DNA of 64,000 nucleotides, from NCBI RefSeq assembly GCF_036014115.1, contig NZ_CP107913.1, forward strand, positions 434,001-498,000, in the 5' to 3' direction. The DNA is from Streptomyces sp. NBC_00448. GTDB lineage: Bacteria > Actinomycetota > Actinomycetes > Streptomycetales > Streptomycetaceae. The translations under genes were made by a program, and so were the position numbers. This document shows positions 54,796-63,167 of the stretch, one piece after another. A model generated the notes under the pieces. The model was not told where the DNA came from. It worked only from the letters and a program-made list of their open reading frames with translations, and searched no databases. How positions within the stretch are numbered: the stretch's first letter is position 1; every line of letters starts with the position of its first letter.

Positions 54796-55662
54796 TCAGC
54801 CGCCCAGGCGCGCGGGGGTGACGCCGAGGGCGACGCAGGACTGCTCCAGCAGCTCCTCGAAGTCCACCGGTCGCGGGAGCACTTCCTGTTCCAGCGCGTA
54901 CCGGGCGGCCAGGCTGACCGGCCCGCGCAGCGCCTCGAAGCCCACTGGGTTCGTCCCGCCCGGGTCCTTCGCAGCTGTCTCGCGCATCGCGTCGTACATG
55001 GCGACGATCGCCGCGGAGTGCTCCGAGGCCGCTTCCGCGGTCACGCCGATCACGTGGTTGAGGGGGAGGAATCCCCGGTCCGCGGTCCACTGCGCGCCGA
55101 CGTCGAGCGCGTCCGGGACGGCCGTGCGGATACGGTCGTCGGCCGGGAGCTCGTTGCCCATGACCCCGTAGTCGAGGCGGCCGTCGAGGAAGTCCGCCTG
55201 CAGCTTGGCCCCTTCCGGCGCCCGCCGCACCCACGACGGGTCCTGGTAGGAGTCGACGTGCCCGGACTCGTACACCGTCCAGTCCACCTTGCGCAGGTCC
55301 ACGCCGTACTGCTCGGTGAGGAAGCCGCGCACCCACACTCCGGTCGTCTGGCTCCAGGAGCGGACGCCGACGCTGCGGCCCTCGATGTCTTTCACCGACA
55401 GGTTGCCCATGGTGACCAGGGTCTGGTGCTGGGTGCGGCCGAGCGTGGTGACCGGAAGCAGTACCACCGGCTTGTCGTAGGCGACGGCCTGCAGCAGCGT
55501 CACCACTGCCAGTTCGCACACGTCGACCGCCTGGTCGTTCACGAAACCCCGGGATGCCTTGTGCACCGGCTTCACGTTCTGGCGCTCGATGTCCGCCCCA
55601 CGTTCCCGGGCCGCGCCCAGCGCTGCCGCCGCGAGGTCGTCCCGGCCCACAACCAACTTCAT
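54796..55662 (-). CDS. 4,5-dihydroxyphthalate-decarboxylase-like protein, paralogue 2
   Basis: 288 residues; the shortest of the three, missing the first beta-strand DYxxTxxLxDG loop and part of the N-terminal lobe. It keeps QAVDVCELAVVTLLQA, GRSVGVRSWSQTTGVWVRGF and LNHVIGVTAEAASEHSA. No signal peptide. AAGGAG lies 6 nt before ATG 55662. The reduced N-terminus suggests it may be a partner or regulatory subunit of the other two copies (inference). Lies between paralogue 1 and the DUF3500 gene. Confidence 0.8.
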   Translation of the reverse strand: MKLVVGRDDLAAAALGAARERGADIERQNVKPVHKASRGFVNDQAVDVCELAVVTLLQAVAYDKPVVLLPVTTLGRTQHQTLVTMGNLSVKDIEGRSVGVRSWSQTTGVWVRGFLTEQYGVDLRKVDWTVYESGHVDSYQDPSWVRRAPEGAKLQADFLDGRLDYGVMGNELPADDRIRTAVPDALDVGAQWTADRGFLPLNHVIGVTAEAASEHSAAIVAMYDAMRETAAKDPGGTNPVGFEALRGPVSLAARYALEQEVLPRPVDFEELLEQSCVALGVTPARLGG

Positions 55663-55679
55663 CTTCGACTCCTTCTGCT

Positions 55680-56894
55680 TCACGTCTGGTCCGCCTCGGT
55701 GCCGTGTCGGTCCTGCTGCCCGTGCCCGTCGCCATGCCCGTGCCGGTGGTGCCGCTCGTGGTGCTGGCGCAGCAGGTCGGCTCCGTAGTCGTTGCCGTTC
55801 GGGGTACGGACCACGGTGTGGATGTGCCGCCGGGTCGGCACGTCGTTGTCGAACATCACGCCGGCCTGGTGCTCGAACTCGATGAGGATCACCGGGCTGT
55901 GCACGCGGTAGTAGAAGGCGCTGTCCGGGCCGCCGTCGCCGATCCAGGAGAAGTAGGTCTCCTCCCGGCGGGCGAGCACCTCCTCCATCCGGCCCCGGGC
56001 GTGGCCGCTGCCGGCGCGGCCGACGTACAAACCGACCATCTCGGCGGCCAACTCGGCTTGCCGGCCATTGAGGTCGCTGAAGAGCAGCCCCTGATAGTTG
56101 AGTTCGTAGTTGTCCCGGAAGGCACCGACGAACAGGTCGGGCGGCAGCACCTCGCCGGTCACGGCCTGCTCGCGCTGGCGCCCGGTCAGGCTGTCGAACA
56201 GCTCCTGCCCGATGGTCTCCTCGCGCCGGAAGACATGCGTGCCGGCGTACTTTCCTGAGGTGGCGTGGACCGGTTCCGCGCCGAGGAAGGTCGGGGTGAG
56301 CACCATCTGGTCGCCGACGAAGGCGCAGTTGACGTTGACGTGGTGGCCGTCGAGCTGCCAGCCCCACGGCTCGGAGCCCTTGCCGGGGTCGCCGTAGACG
56401 GTGAACCAGTACAGCCACTCGTTGAGCAGGTCCTCCTCGCCGCGCAGCTCGCCGATCGTCAGGTTCAGGTGCATCAGGTCGAGGACCTGTGCGAAGCCGG
56501 AGTCGCTGAGGCTGAACCGGATGACGTCGAGCGCCAGCCGCCTGCCCTGGTCGTCGAGTTCCTCCAGGCACACGCCGTGCCGCAGGAAGTAGCGGGCGCC
56601 GTTGGCCCAGTGCCGCCAGGTCACGTCGTCCATCGGCCGCCGGCCCTCGGCCAGCTGGTCCGGCTTGAGGGCGGCGAGATAGTCCCCTCCCGCGCGGCGC
56701 ACTCCGCTGACGTCCACGCCGGTGGTGTGCAGCGGGAACAGGCCGGGGCGTACGCCGGACACGTCGGCGACGCCGCGGAAGGGCTCGTCGGCCGCGCGCC
56801 TGCGCCACTCCACGCGTTCCAGCAGGTCCGGTGTCCAGACCTCGGGTTTGCGCGTGGGCGCCTTCGGCCGGTACCGCAGTCCGTCCGTGTTCAC
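55680..56894 (-). CDS. DUF3500-family protein with His-rich C-terminus
   Basis: 404 residues, most of it DUF3500 (about 50-385): GKGSEPWGWQLDGHHVNVNCAF and FSWIGDGGPDSAFYYRVHSPVILIEFEHQAGV are conserved blocks, with repeated His and Asp residues that suggest a metal site. The last 35 residues form a His/Gly/Asp tail (HHERHHRHGHGDGHG) likely to bind metal. No signal peptide. Function of the family is unknown. GTG 56894 has GGAG 5 nt upstream. It is embedded between decarboxylase-like paralogues, 17 and 45 bp from its neighbours, so it belongs to the pathway. Confidence 0.88.
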   Translation of the reverse strand: MNTDGLRYRPKAPTRKPEVWTPDLLERVEWRRRAADEPFRGVADVSGVRPGLFPLHTTGVDVSGVRRAGGDYLAALKPDQLAEGRRPMDDVTWRHWANGARYFLRHGVCLEELDDQGRRLALDVIRFSLSDSGFAQVLDLMHLNLTIGELRGEEDLLNEWLYWFTVYGDPGKGSEPWGWQLDGHHVNVNCAFVGDQMVLTPTFLGAEPVHATSGKYAGTHVFRREETIGQELFDSLTGRQREQAVTGEVLPPDLFVGAFRDNYELNYQGLLFSDLNGRQAELAAEMVGLYVGRAGSGHARGRMEEVLARREETYFSWIGDGGPDSAFYYRVHSPVILIEFEHQAGVMFDNDVPTRRHIHTVVRTPNGNDYGADLLRQHHERHHRHGHGDGHGQQDRHGTEADQT

Positions 56895-56939
56895 TGCTGC
56901 TCCATCTCGTCTCCGTGGCCGCTCGTTGCTTCGGCTGCG

Positions 56940-57833
56940 TCACGCGTCAAGGAACGGGGCCTCCTTCTCGATCCGGTCGACGTCGATCCCCGAGCGCACG
57001 ACCTGCTGCTCCAGGGCGTAGCGGGCGCCGATCTCGACGGCCGTCCGTAGCGGCTCGCTCCAGCCGGCGGCGACCACGCGGCCGGCCGGTGAGTCGTCGC
57101 GCTCGTCCGCGGTCAGCCGGATCGTCTCGCGCAGCGCCCGCACCAGTGCGGCGACCGCTTCGGGGTGCCGCTTGGCGACTTCGTTGCGCACCACGACCAT
57201 GTGGTTCACCGGCACGGTGCGGTGCCGGTCGATCCACGCCTGCGCGGCGGCCGGCGCGTCCGGCAGAACCGGGACGAGTTCGACGCCCTGGGTGCCGATG
57301 GCGCGCGGGCCGAGCACCGCCGCGGCCACGTCGCCCTCGCGCAGCAGGTCGGCGACCTTGGCCGCCTTCGACCGCTGGACGTTGTCCGGCTCGCGGTACT
57401 GCGCGACGTGCGGCTCCTCGGTGGTGACCCAGGTGACGTCCGACGGCTGCACGCCGTAGTCCTCGCGCAGCACGCCGCGCACCCACAGGCCGGTGGTCTG
57501 GCTGTAGGAGCGCACCCCGACCCGGGCGCCGGCCAGTTGCCGCGGGGAGAGCGCCGGCCCGTCCGGCAGGCGGGTGAGCGAGGCGTGGTGGGTGCCGCCG
57601 ATCATCGCCACCGGCAGCAGTGTGATCGGCACGCCGGCCTCCCTGGCCTGGAAGTACGTCGCCAGCGCCATCTCGCAGACGTCGTACTCCAGGTTCCTGA
57701 CCATCCGGGCGAAGGCGGAGTACAGCGGCGACGCGGTCACGTAGTCGCACTCCACCCCGGGGACCGGGACGGTGCCGTCCTTCAGCGGCCGGGTGTGCGG
57801 GTAGTCCCCCAGCAGGACCGACAGGGAGGTCAT
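56940..57833 (-). CDS. 4,5-dihydroxyphthalate-decarboxylase-like protein, paralogue 3
   Basis: 297 residues, closest to the canonical family layout: SVLLGDYPHTRPLKDGTVPVPGV, MVRNLEYDVCEMALATYFQA, GARVGVRSYSQTTGLWVRGVL and VPVNHMVVVRNEVAKRHPEA. No signal peptide. The ATG overlaps the stop of the TPP-enzyme gene by one base (TGATG), so the two are translationally coupled and may act on consecutive intermediates. Confidence 0.83.
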   Translation of the reverse strand: MTSLSVLLGDYPHTRPLKDGTVPVPGVECDYVTASPLYSAFARMVRNLEYDVCEMALATYFQAREAGVPITLLPVAMIGGTHHASLTRLPDGPALSPRQLAGARVGVRSYSQTTGLWVRGVLREDYGVQPSDVTWVTTEEPHVAQYREPDNVQRSKAAKVADLLREGDVAAAVLGPRAIGTQGVELVPVLPDAPAAAQAWIDRHRTVPVNHMVVVRNEVAKRHPEAVAALVRALRETIRLTADERDDSPAGRVVAAGWSEPLRTAVEIGARYALEQQVVRSGIDVDRIEKEAPFLDA

Positions 57834-59485
57834 CACACGTCCTCGCCGTACTGCAGCCGCCGGTAGGGCACGCTCAGCACGTTCCGGGTGATCCGCACGT
57901 CGACCACGGTCGGGCGCGGGTCGCGGACGAACTCCGCGAGCGCGTCGCGCAGTTCGCCGGCGGTACGGACGGTGGCGCCGGCGCCGCCGAGCGCGATCGC
58001 TACCGGGCCGAGGTCCGGGTTCGGGATCACCGCGAGCTGCGGGTCCAGGCCCTTCGCCTTCGCCTTGTGGAACTCCGCGCCCAGGCCCTCGTCGTTCATC
58101 ACCACCACCAGCACCGGGATGCCGTACCGGCAGGCGGTCTCGAACTCCGACAGGTGCATCAGGAAGCTGGCGTCGCCCTCCACCACGAAGGCCGGGCGGC
58201 CGCCGTCGGCCACGATCGAGCCGATGGTCAGCAGCGGGGCCTGGCCGATCGCGCCGAACATGCCGTAGTTCGACAGCACCTCGCGGGAGCGCTGGAAGAG
58301 CATCGTGCCGAAGTCGGTCTGGTGACCGCTGCCGAGCACCAGCCCGATCTCGCGCGGCAGCGCGGCGTCCAGCACGCGGATCGCCTCGCGCGGGTCGAGC
58401 CGGCCCGGCTCGGTCTCGTAGCCGGACGGCTCCGCCAGCGCGTCGGCGAGCCGGCGCCGCACGTCGTCGGTGTGGAAGCCCTCCACCTGCAGTGAGCGCT
58501 GCTCCAGAGCCTGGTTCAGCTCGGCGAGCGCGGTGCGCGCGTCGGCCCGTACATAGCACTCGGCGGCCCGGCCGTTGCCCATCACCACGTTCTGCGCGGT
58601 GTCGATCTGCACGTAGGTGGCGTCGGGGAAGAGCAGGCCGTGCTCGGTGGTGTAGTGGTTCAGGCTGGCACCGACCGCGATCACGCAATCCGCCTCCTGG
58701 AGCAGTTCCATCGCGACCTTGTTGCCGTAAAGCCCGGAGATCCCGACGTGGAACTCGGTCGCGTCGCACAGCCAGTTCTTCGCCTGAAGCGTGGTGGCCA
58801 GCAGCGCCCCGGTCCGCCGCTGGAAGCTCAGCAGTTCCTCGCCGGACTCCGAGGAGCGCGCGCCGCGTCCGGCGATGACCACGATCCGCTTGGCCGCCTG
58901 GACGATCGCCGCGGCCTGCTCCACGCGGCCCGGGTCCGGCAGCAGCCGCGCGGTGTCGATGAGTTCGGTGGACGGGACGTACGGGCCCGCCTCCTCGTAC
59001 TCCATGACCTGCACGTCGATCGGGGCGCTGAGCATGATCGGCCGGGACTCGGTCCTGGCCAGGTAGAAGGCACGCTGCACGGCCTCCTCGGCGAGTTCGG
59101 GCCGAGAGACGTGGACGAAGCCGCACTCGATGGCGGCGGCGAATCGGCGCTGGTCCAGGTACTGCACGGCCGACTCGTCGCCCACCGGCGTCTCGCCGCA
59201 GAACGCGACCAGCGGGGTACGGGCCCGGGCCGCCACAATCATCGAGGTGGCCAGCTGCGCGGTGCCCGGGCCGCTGGTGGTGGTGACCACCCCGGGCCGG
59301 CCCGCGGTGCGCGCCCAGCCGTCGGCCATGCCCAGGCCGGAGCCCTCGTGCCGCACCTCGTACAGCTTCACGCCGCGGTCGTGCAGGGCGTTCATCCAGT
59401 GCATGTTGGCGTCGCCCATCATGCCGAAGACGTCGCTCGCGCCCTCGTTGACGAACGCCTCGGCGAGCGCCTCGTAGACCTTCAC
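57833..59485 (-). CDS. TPP-dependent enzyme (acetolactate synthase/decarboxylase family)
   Basis: 550 residues. N-terminal PYR domain with the catalytic Glu in VKLYEVRHEGSGLGMADGWAR and GVVTTTSGPGTAQLATSM; a central domain (about 195-325); and a C-terminal PP domain with the TPP motif GDASFLMHLSEFETACRYG followed by VMNDEGLG. It resembles 2-oxo-acid decarboxylases and acetolactate synthases without a regulatory subunit. In the cluster it could decarboxylate a 2-oxo acid or perform carboligation. Overlaps both neighbours: GTGA with the upstream hydratase gene, TGATG with paralogue 3. Confidence 0.9.
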   Translation of the reverse strand: MKVYEALAEAFVNEGASDVFGMMGDANMHWMNALHDRGVKLYEVRHEGSGLGMADGWARTAGRPGVVTTTSGPGTAQLATSMIVAARARTPLVAFCGETPVGDESAVQYLDQRRFAAAIECGFVHVSRPELAEEAVQRAFYLARTESRPIMLSAPIDVQVMEYEEAGPYVPSTELIDTARLLPDPGRVEQAAAIVQAAKRIVVIAGRGARSSESGEELLSFQRRTGALLATTLQAKNWLCDATEFHVGISGLYGNKVAMELLQEADCVIAVGASLNHYTTEHGLLFPDATYVQIDTAQNVVMGNGRAAECYVRADARTALAELNQALEQRSLQVEGFHTDDVRRRLADALAEPSGYETEPGRLDPREAIRVLDAALPREIGLVLGSGHQTDFGTMLFQRSREVLSNYGMFGAIGQAPLLTIGSIVADGGRPAFVVEGDASFLMHLSEFETACRYGIPVLVVVMNDEGLGAEFHKAKAKGLDPQLAVIPNPDLGPVAIALGGAGATVRTAGELRDALAEFVRDPRPTVVDVRITRNVLSVPYRRLQYGEDV

Positions 59486-60621
59486 TTGCCGGACTCCTTC
59501 GCGGTGGTGGCGGACGTGCCGGCCGGGCCCGAGCCGGTGGGCACGGGGGACGGGGCGGACGCGGGGGTGGGGGCCGGGGCAGTGATGCCCCTGGCGGCCA
59601 AGACGGCGGGCAGCCGGGAGAACACCCGCAGCGCGTTGCCCGCGAAGATCGCCTGTCGGTCCGGCTCGCTCAGCGACTCCAGCGAGTCCAGCAGGTAGCC
59701 GGTGTCGTCGAACCGGTGCCCGGTCTCCGGGTCCACCCCGCGGACGGCGCCGATCATCTCCGAGGCGAAGAGGATGTTCTGCGCGGGGACGACATCCACC
59801 AGGAGCTGCATGCCGCGCTGGTGGTACACACAGGTGTCGAAGAAGACGTTCCGCAGCACCGCCTCCTCCAGCGGCGGCCGCCCCTGGTCCTGCATGAACC
59901 CGCGGTAGCGGCCCCAGTGGTAGGGAACGGCACCTCCGCCGTGCGGGATGACGAGCTTGAGCGTCGGGAAGTCCTTGAACAGGTCCGACTGGCACAGCTG
60001 CATGAACGCCGTGGTGTCGCCGCCGAGGTAGTGCGCGCAGGTGCCCTGGATCGCGGAGTTGCGCGACATCGCGACGTGCACCATCGCGGGGACGTCCAGC
60101 TCCACCATCTTCTCGTAGAGCGGGTAGTAGACCTTGTCGGTCAGCGGCGGCGCCTGCCAGTAGCCGTCCGACGGGTCCGGGTTGAGCAGGCAACCGACGA
60201 AGCCCAGTTCCTCCACACAGCGCTGCAGTTCCACCGCGCTGCGGCGAACCGAGGAGGCGAGCGCCTCGCCCGGGGACTGCGGCAGCTGGCACACCCCGAC
60301 GAACCGGTCGGGGAAAAGCCCGCACACCCGGGCGATCAGGTCGTTGCTGACGTGCGACCAGGCCAGGCTGGTCTGCTCGTCGCCGTAGTGGTGCGCCATC
60401 TTGCCCGCGCCCGGCGAGAACAGCGCCAGGTCGGTGCCCCGCTCCTTCTGGAGCTTCAACTGCCCGTTCTCGATGGCCTCGGTGATCTCGTCATCGCTGA
60501 TGCGCAGTTCGGCGGGCGACACCCGCGCGCCCGATTCCTCGAACGCCCGGATCTGCCGCGTGCGCCACTCCCCCAACGCGGCCGGGGCCGTGGTGAAGTG
60601 GCCGTGACAGTCGATATGCAT
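59482..60621 (-). CDS. LigJ-like 4-oxalomesaconate hydratase (amidohydrolase fold)
   Basis: About 379 residues strongly resembling LigJ of the protocatechuate 4,5-cleavage pathway: MHIDCHGHFTTAPAALGEWR with the zinc HxH, TDLALFSPGAGKMAHHYGDE, LPQSPGEALASS, CLLNPDPSDGYWQAPPLTDK, LVIPHGGGAVPYHWGRYRG and FASEMIGAVRGVDPETGH. LigJ hydrates 4-oxalomesaconate to 4-carboxy-4-hydroxy-2-oxoadipate; the related ACMSD family are decarboxylases. A 35-residue Pro/Ala/Ser tail is unusual. ATG 60621 has GGAG 5 nt upstream. Stop overlaps the TPP-enzyme GTG by 4 bp. Confidence 0.87.
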   Translation of the reverse strand: MHIDCHGHFTTAPAALGEWRTRQIRAFEESGARVSPAELRISDDEITEAIENGQLKLQKERGTDLALFSPGAGKMAHHYGDEQTSLAWSHVSNDLIARVCGLFPDRFVGVCQLPQSPGEALASSVRRSAVELQRCVEELGFVGCLLNPDPSDGYWQAPPLTDKVYYPLYEKMVELDVPAMVHVAMSRNSAIQGTCAHYLGGDTTAFMQLCQSDLFKDFPTLKLVIPHGGGAVPYHWGRYRGFMQDQGRPPLEEAVLRNVFFDTCVYHQRGMQLLVDVVPAQNILFASEMIGAVRGVDPETGHRFDDTGYLLDSLESLSEPDRQAIFAGNALRVFSRLPAVLAARGITAPAPTPASAPSPVPTGSGPAGTSATTAKESGK

Positions 60622-60745
60622 GGAAACTCCGAAACTCAACATGCCGAGCGCCTAACCGCGCGTACGGCGAGGGGCGGGACCGCGGGACACGGGACCGTGG
60701 ATGTGGAATGCGGCGCCGCCGGAACGCGGCGCGGGTACGTGCGGC

Positions 60746-61606
60746 TCAGTCGCGGCCGGTCAGCGTCCGACCCAGCTCCAGGCCGGGGTAGGTCCGTACC
60801 GGCATGGACATCAGGAACCGGTAGCCGTCGTCCAGTACCTGCTTGACGTTGTCGGCCGTCACATGGGGGTGGCCGACCGGGACTCCACGGGCGGCGCAGA
60901 TGTCGAGGATGCGGCGCTTGGACTCCCGCATCAGCGGGTGGTCGTACTGACGGGGGATGCCCAGCTCCTGGCTCATGTCACCCTCGCCGATGATGATCAG
61001 GCCGATACCCGGAACCTGGTCGAGGATGTCCGGCAGGTTCTCGATGGCGAGCTGGTCCTCGATCATGAGGGCCACCAGGATCTCGCCGTCCGGGTCGAGC
61101 GGCCAGACGTCCGCCTTCGCGTAGTACTCCGCGTTGGAGATGCCCCAGTAGCGGGCCGCGGCGGCCGGGCTGTCACCGCGCAAGCCCGCGGGTTCATGGC
61201 GGGGGCGGTCGGGCAGCCGCGGGTAGCGGCAGGCGGCGACCGCGTTGTACGCCTCCTCGACCGTGGAGATGTGCGGCCACACGATGCCGTACGCGCCCAG
61301 GTCGAGCGCCTGCTTGGCCTGCCACTGCCCCTTCTCGCCGCCGTTGACCGGTATCCGGACCAGCGGGGTGAGCGCGGGTGCCACGCTGTCGGCGCCGAAG
61401 ATCTGCCGCCGGTTCAGCAGGTACTGCAGGCTGTCGCGCAGCGCCGGGACGTCCCAGGGCTTGTGCTCGGTCTCGAACACCAGGGCGTCGTACCCGGTGG
61501 TGCCGAACTCCAGGGCGGCGGACGGGTCGGCCGCGGCGAACGACGCGAAGACGTGCTGCCCCGCTTCGAGGGCGCCGATCACCTTATTGAGCCGAGGCAT
61601 TGCCAC
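60746..61606 (-). CDS. HpcH/HpaI-family class II aldolase
   Basis: About 286 residues, metal-dependent pyruvate/oxo-acid aldolase fold. Family residues: LVFETEHKPWD (base region), TPLVRIPVNGGE with the substrate Arg, VALMIEDQLAIENLPDI with a metal Glu, and IIIGEGDMSQELG with the metal Asp. It would split a 4-hydroxy-2-oxo acid to pyruvate plus an aldehyde or oxo acid. GTG 61606 has GGAGG 6 nt upstream; ATG 61600 is the alternative. Overlaps the CoxG-like gene by 23 bp. It could follow the LigJ-like hydratase as the LigK/GalC aldolase does in gallate and protocatechuate pathways. Confidence 0.88.
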   Translation of the reverse strand: MAMPRLNKVIGALEAGQHVFASFAAADPSAALEFGTTGYDALVFETEHKPWDVPALRDSLQYLLNRRQIFGADSVAPALTPLVRIPVNGGEKGQWQAKQALDLGAYGIVWPHISTVEEAYNAVAACRYPRLPDRPRHEPAGLRGDSPAAAARYWGISNAEYYAKADVWPLDPDGEILVALMIEDQLAIENLPDILDQVPGIGLIIIGEGDMSQELGIPRQYDHPLMRESKRRILDICAARGVPVGHPHVTADNVKQVLDDGYRFLMSMPVRTYPGLELGRTLTGRD

Positions 61607-62354
61607 TGCCGACCTCCTCGGTCTGCGTCGTCTGCTGCGGTTGAGGGGATGGAGCGCCGGGGGCTTCCGTGCCGGAAGCCGACGGTCGCGCGGGCGGCGA
61701 CTGCGGTGACCGCGACGGCTTCTGCTTGCGGCCCAGCAACTTGCCGAACCAGGCACGCACCCTGCCCAGCCAGGTGCCGCTCGCCTCCTGGCCGGCGGGA
61801 GCGGCGGCGGGTGCGCCGACGGGGGCCGGAACGGTGGAGCCTTCCGGAGCACCGGAGCCGGCCGGTGCGGCAGCGACCGCGGCTTCGGCGGCCTCGGCAG
61901 CGGGCTCTCCGCACAGGGCGATGAGTTTGGCGGTGAAGTCCTTGGTCATCCGGGAGACCACGACGCCGGCGCCCGACTCGACCAGCGAGGCGAGCTTGCC
62001 GCTGAGGGTCACCTCGCCGTCCATGAGCACCCGCGCGCTGCCAGGCTCCGCACCGTCTACCACGCGGAAGGTCGCATCGCCGCGGAAGCGCGTCGCCCCC
62101 TGCCCGTCGCCCCCGCGGGCCGACAAACGGCCCTCGAACTCCCCCGGGTCCAGGTCCAGCGTGATCCGGGCCGCGAACTTCACCCGGATCGCCCCGAACT
62201 TGATCACCAGGGCCCCGTCGAACGACCCGTCGTCATGAGCCTCGCCGAGTTCGGCCCCGGCGATGCACGACACGACGTCCGAGGGGCTCGACACGACCTC
62301 CCAGACCCGGCTGCGCGGGCTCGGGACGTCGATCTCTTCCTTGATCGTTATCAC
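61584..62354 (-). CDS. CoxG-family SRPBCC protein with C-terminal amphipathic helix
   Basis: 256 residues. SRPBCC/START-like CoxG domain at 1-145 (VPSPRSRVWEVVSSPSDVVSCIAGAEL, VKFAARITLDLDPGEF, LVESGAGVVVSRMTKDFTAKL). Then an Ala/Pro/Gly linker and a basic amphipathic segment WLGRVRAWFGKLLGRKQ (about 194-210) fitted to membrane attachment. CoxG proteins tether or serve CO dehydrogenase and related molybdenum enzymes at the membrane, but no coxSML genes are in the window. It is 9 bp from the ABC ATPase gene and overlaps the aldolase gene. Confidence 0.88.
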   Translation of the reverse strand: MITIKEEIDVPSPRSRVWEVVSSPSDVVSCIAGAELGEAHDDGSFDGALVIKFGAIRVKFAARITLDLDPGEFEGRLSARGGDGQGATRFRGDATFRVVDGAEPGSARVLMDGEVTLSGKLASLVESGAGVVVSRMTKDFTAKLIALCGEPAAEAAEAAVAAAPAGSGAPEGSTVPAPVGAPAAAPAGQEASGTWLGRVRAWFGKLLGRKQKPSRSPQSPPARPSASGTEAPGAPSPQPQQTTQTEEVGSGNASAQ

Positions 62355-62363
62355 TGCGGTTCC

Positions 62364-63167
62364 TTACGCGGAGGCGCCGGACAGGTCGATCTCCGACTTG
62401 AACAGGCTCCACAGGTCGTTGTAGAGCTCGGAGAACTCACGCGACTCGACCAGGGAGCCGATGTCACGTGGCCGCTCGAAGGGCACGTCCAGGACACGGC
62501 GCACCGTCCCGGGCCCCTTGGACATCACGATCACCTGGTCGGCGAGGTAGAGCGCCTCGTTGAGGTCATGGGTGACGAAGACGAGCGTGCCTTCCTGCTC
62601 CTCCCACAGGTTGAGCAGATCCTGCTGGAGCTTGAGCCGGGTGATGGCGTCCAGCGGGCCGAACGGCTCGTCCATCAGCACGATGGACGGGTCGTAGATC
62701 AGCGCGCGGGCGATGGCGACACGTTTCTGCATGCCGCCGGACAGCTCGCGCGGGTAGTGGTCCTCGAACCCGGTGAGGCCGACCACCTTGATCCAGTGCG
62801 CGATCCGCTCATTCCGCTCGTCCTTGGGGACCCTCCGGAACTTCAGCGCCAGGCCGATGTTGGCCTTCACGCTGAGCCAGGGCAGCAAGTTGGCCTTCTG
62901 GGTCACGTACGCCGCTTCGGAGTTGACGCCGGTGACGGGTTCGCCGTTGAAGTGGACCTCGCCCCTGGTCGGGCCGAGCAGTCCGGCGGCCAGGTTGAGG
63001 ATCGTGCTCTTGCCGCACCCGCTCGGTCCGATCACCGCAACGAACTTGCGCCGCGCGACCCGGAACGAGACGTCCTCGATGGCCGGTTGGTGACTCCCGG
63101 GGAATTCCAGGGTCACGTCCTCGAAGCGGAGCGCCTCCGCACTGGGGTCTTGCTGGTTGGTCGACAA
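62364..63167 (-). CDS. ABC transporter ATP-binding protein, NitT/TauT (SsuB) type
   Basis: 267 residues, complete ATPase: Walker A GPSGCGKST (about 44-52), Q-loop VTQKANLLPW, signature LSGGMQKR, Walker B SIVLMDEPFG and H-loop VTHD. The start is a TTG with AAGGAG 6 nt upstream (positions 63165-63167). It is the first gene of the cluster, while the permease and binding protein lie 12 kb downstream, after the enzymes. No other ATPase in the cluster is complete, so it most likely energises that importer. Confidence 0.93.
   Translation of the reverse strand: MSTNQQDPSAEALRFEDVTLEFPGSHQPAIEDVSFRVARRKFVAVIGPSGCGKSTILNLAAGLLGPTRGEVHFNGEPVTGVNSEAAYVTQKANLLPWLSVKANIGLALKFRRVPKDERNERIAHWIKVVGLTGFEDHYPRELSGGMQKRVAIARALIYDPSIVLMDEPFGPLDAITRLKLQQDLLNLWEEQEGTLVFVTHDLNEALYLADQVIVMSKGPGTVRRVLDVPFERPRDIGSLVESREFSELYNDLWSLFKSEIDLSGASA

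Noticed and set aside
53732-57833. Calling the three paralogues ABC solute-binding proteins
   Set aside because: No signal peptide or lipobox in any of them, and motif pattern fits 4,5-dihydroxyphthalate decarboxylase better; a real binding lipoprotein is present at 50754.
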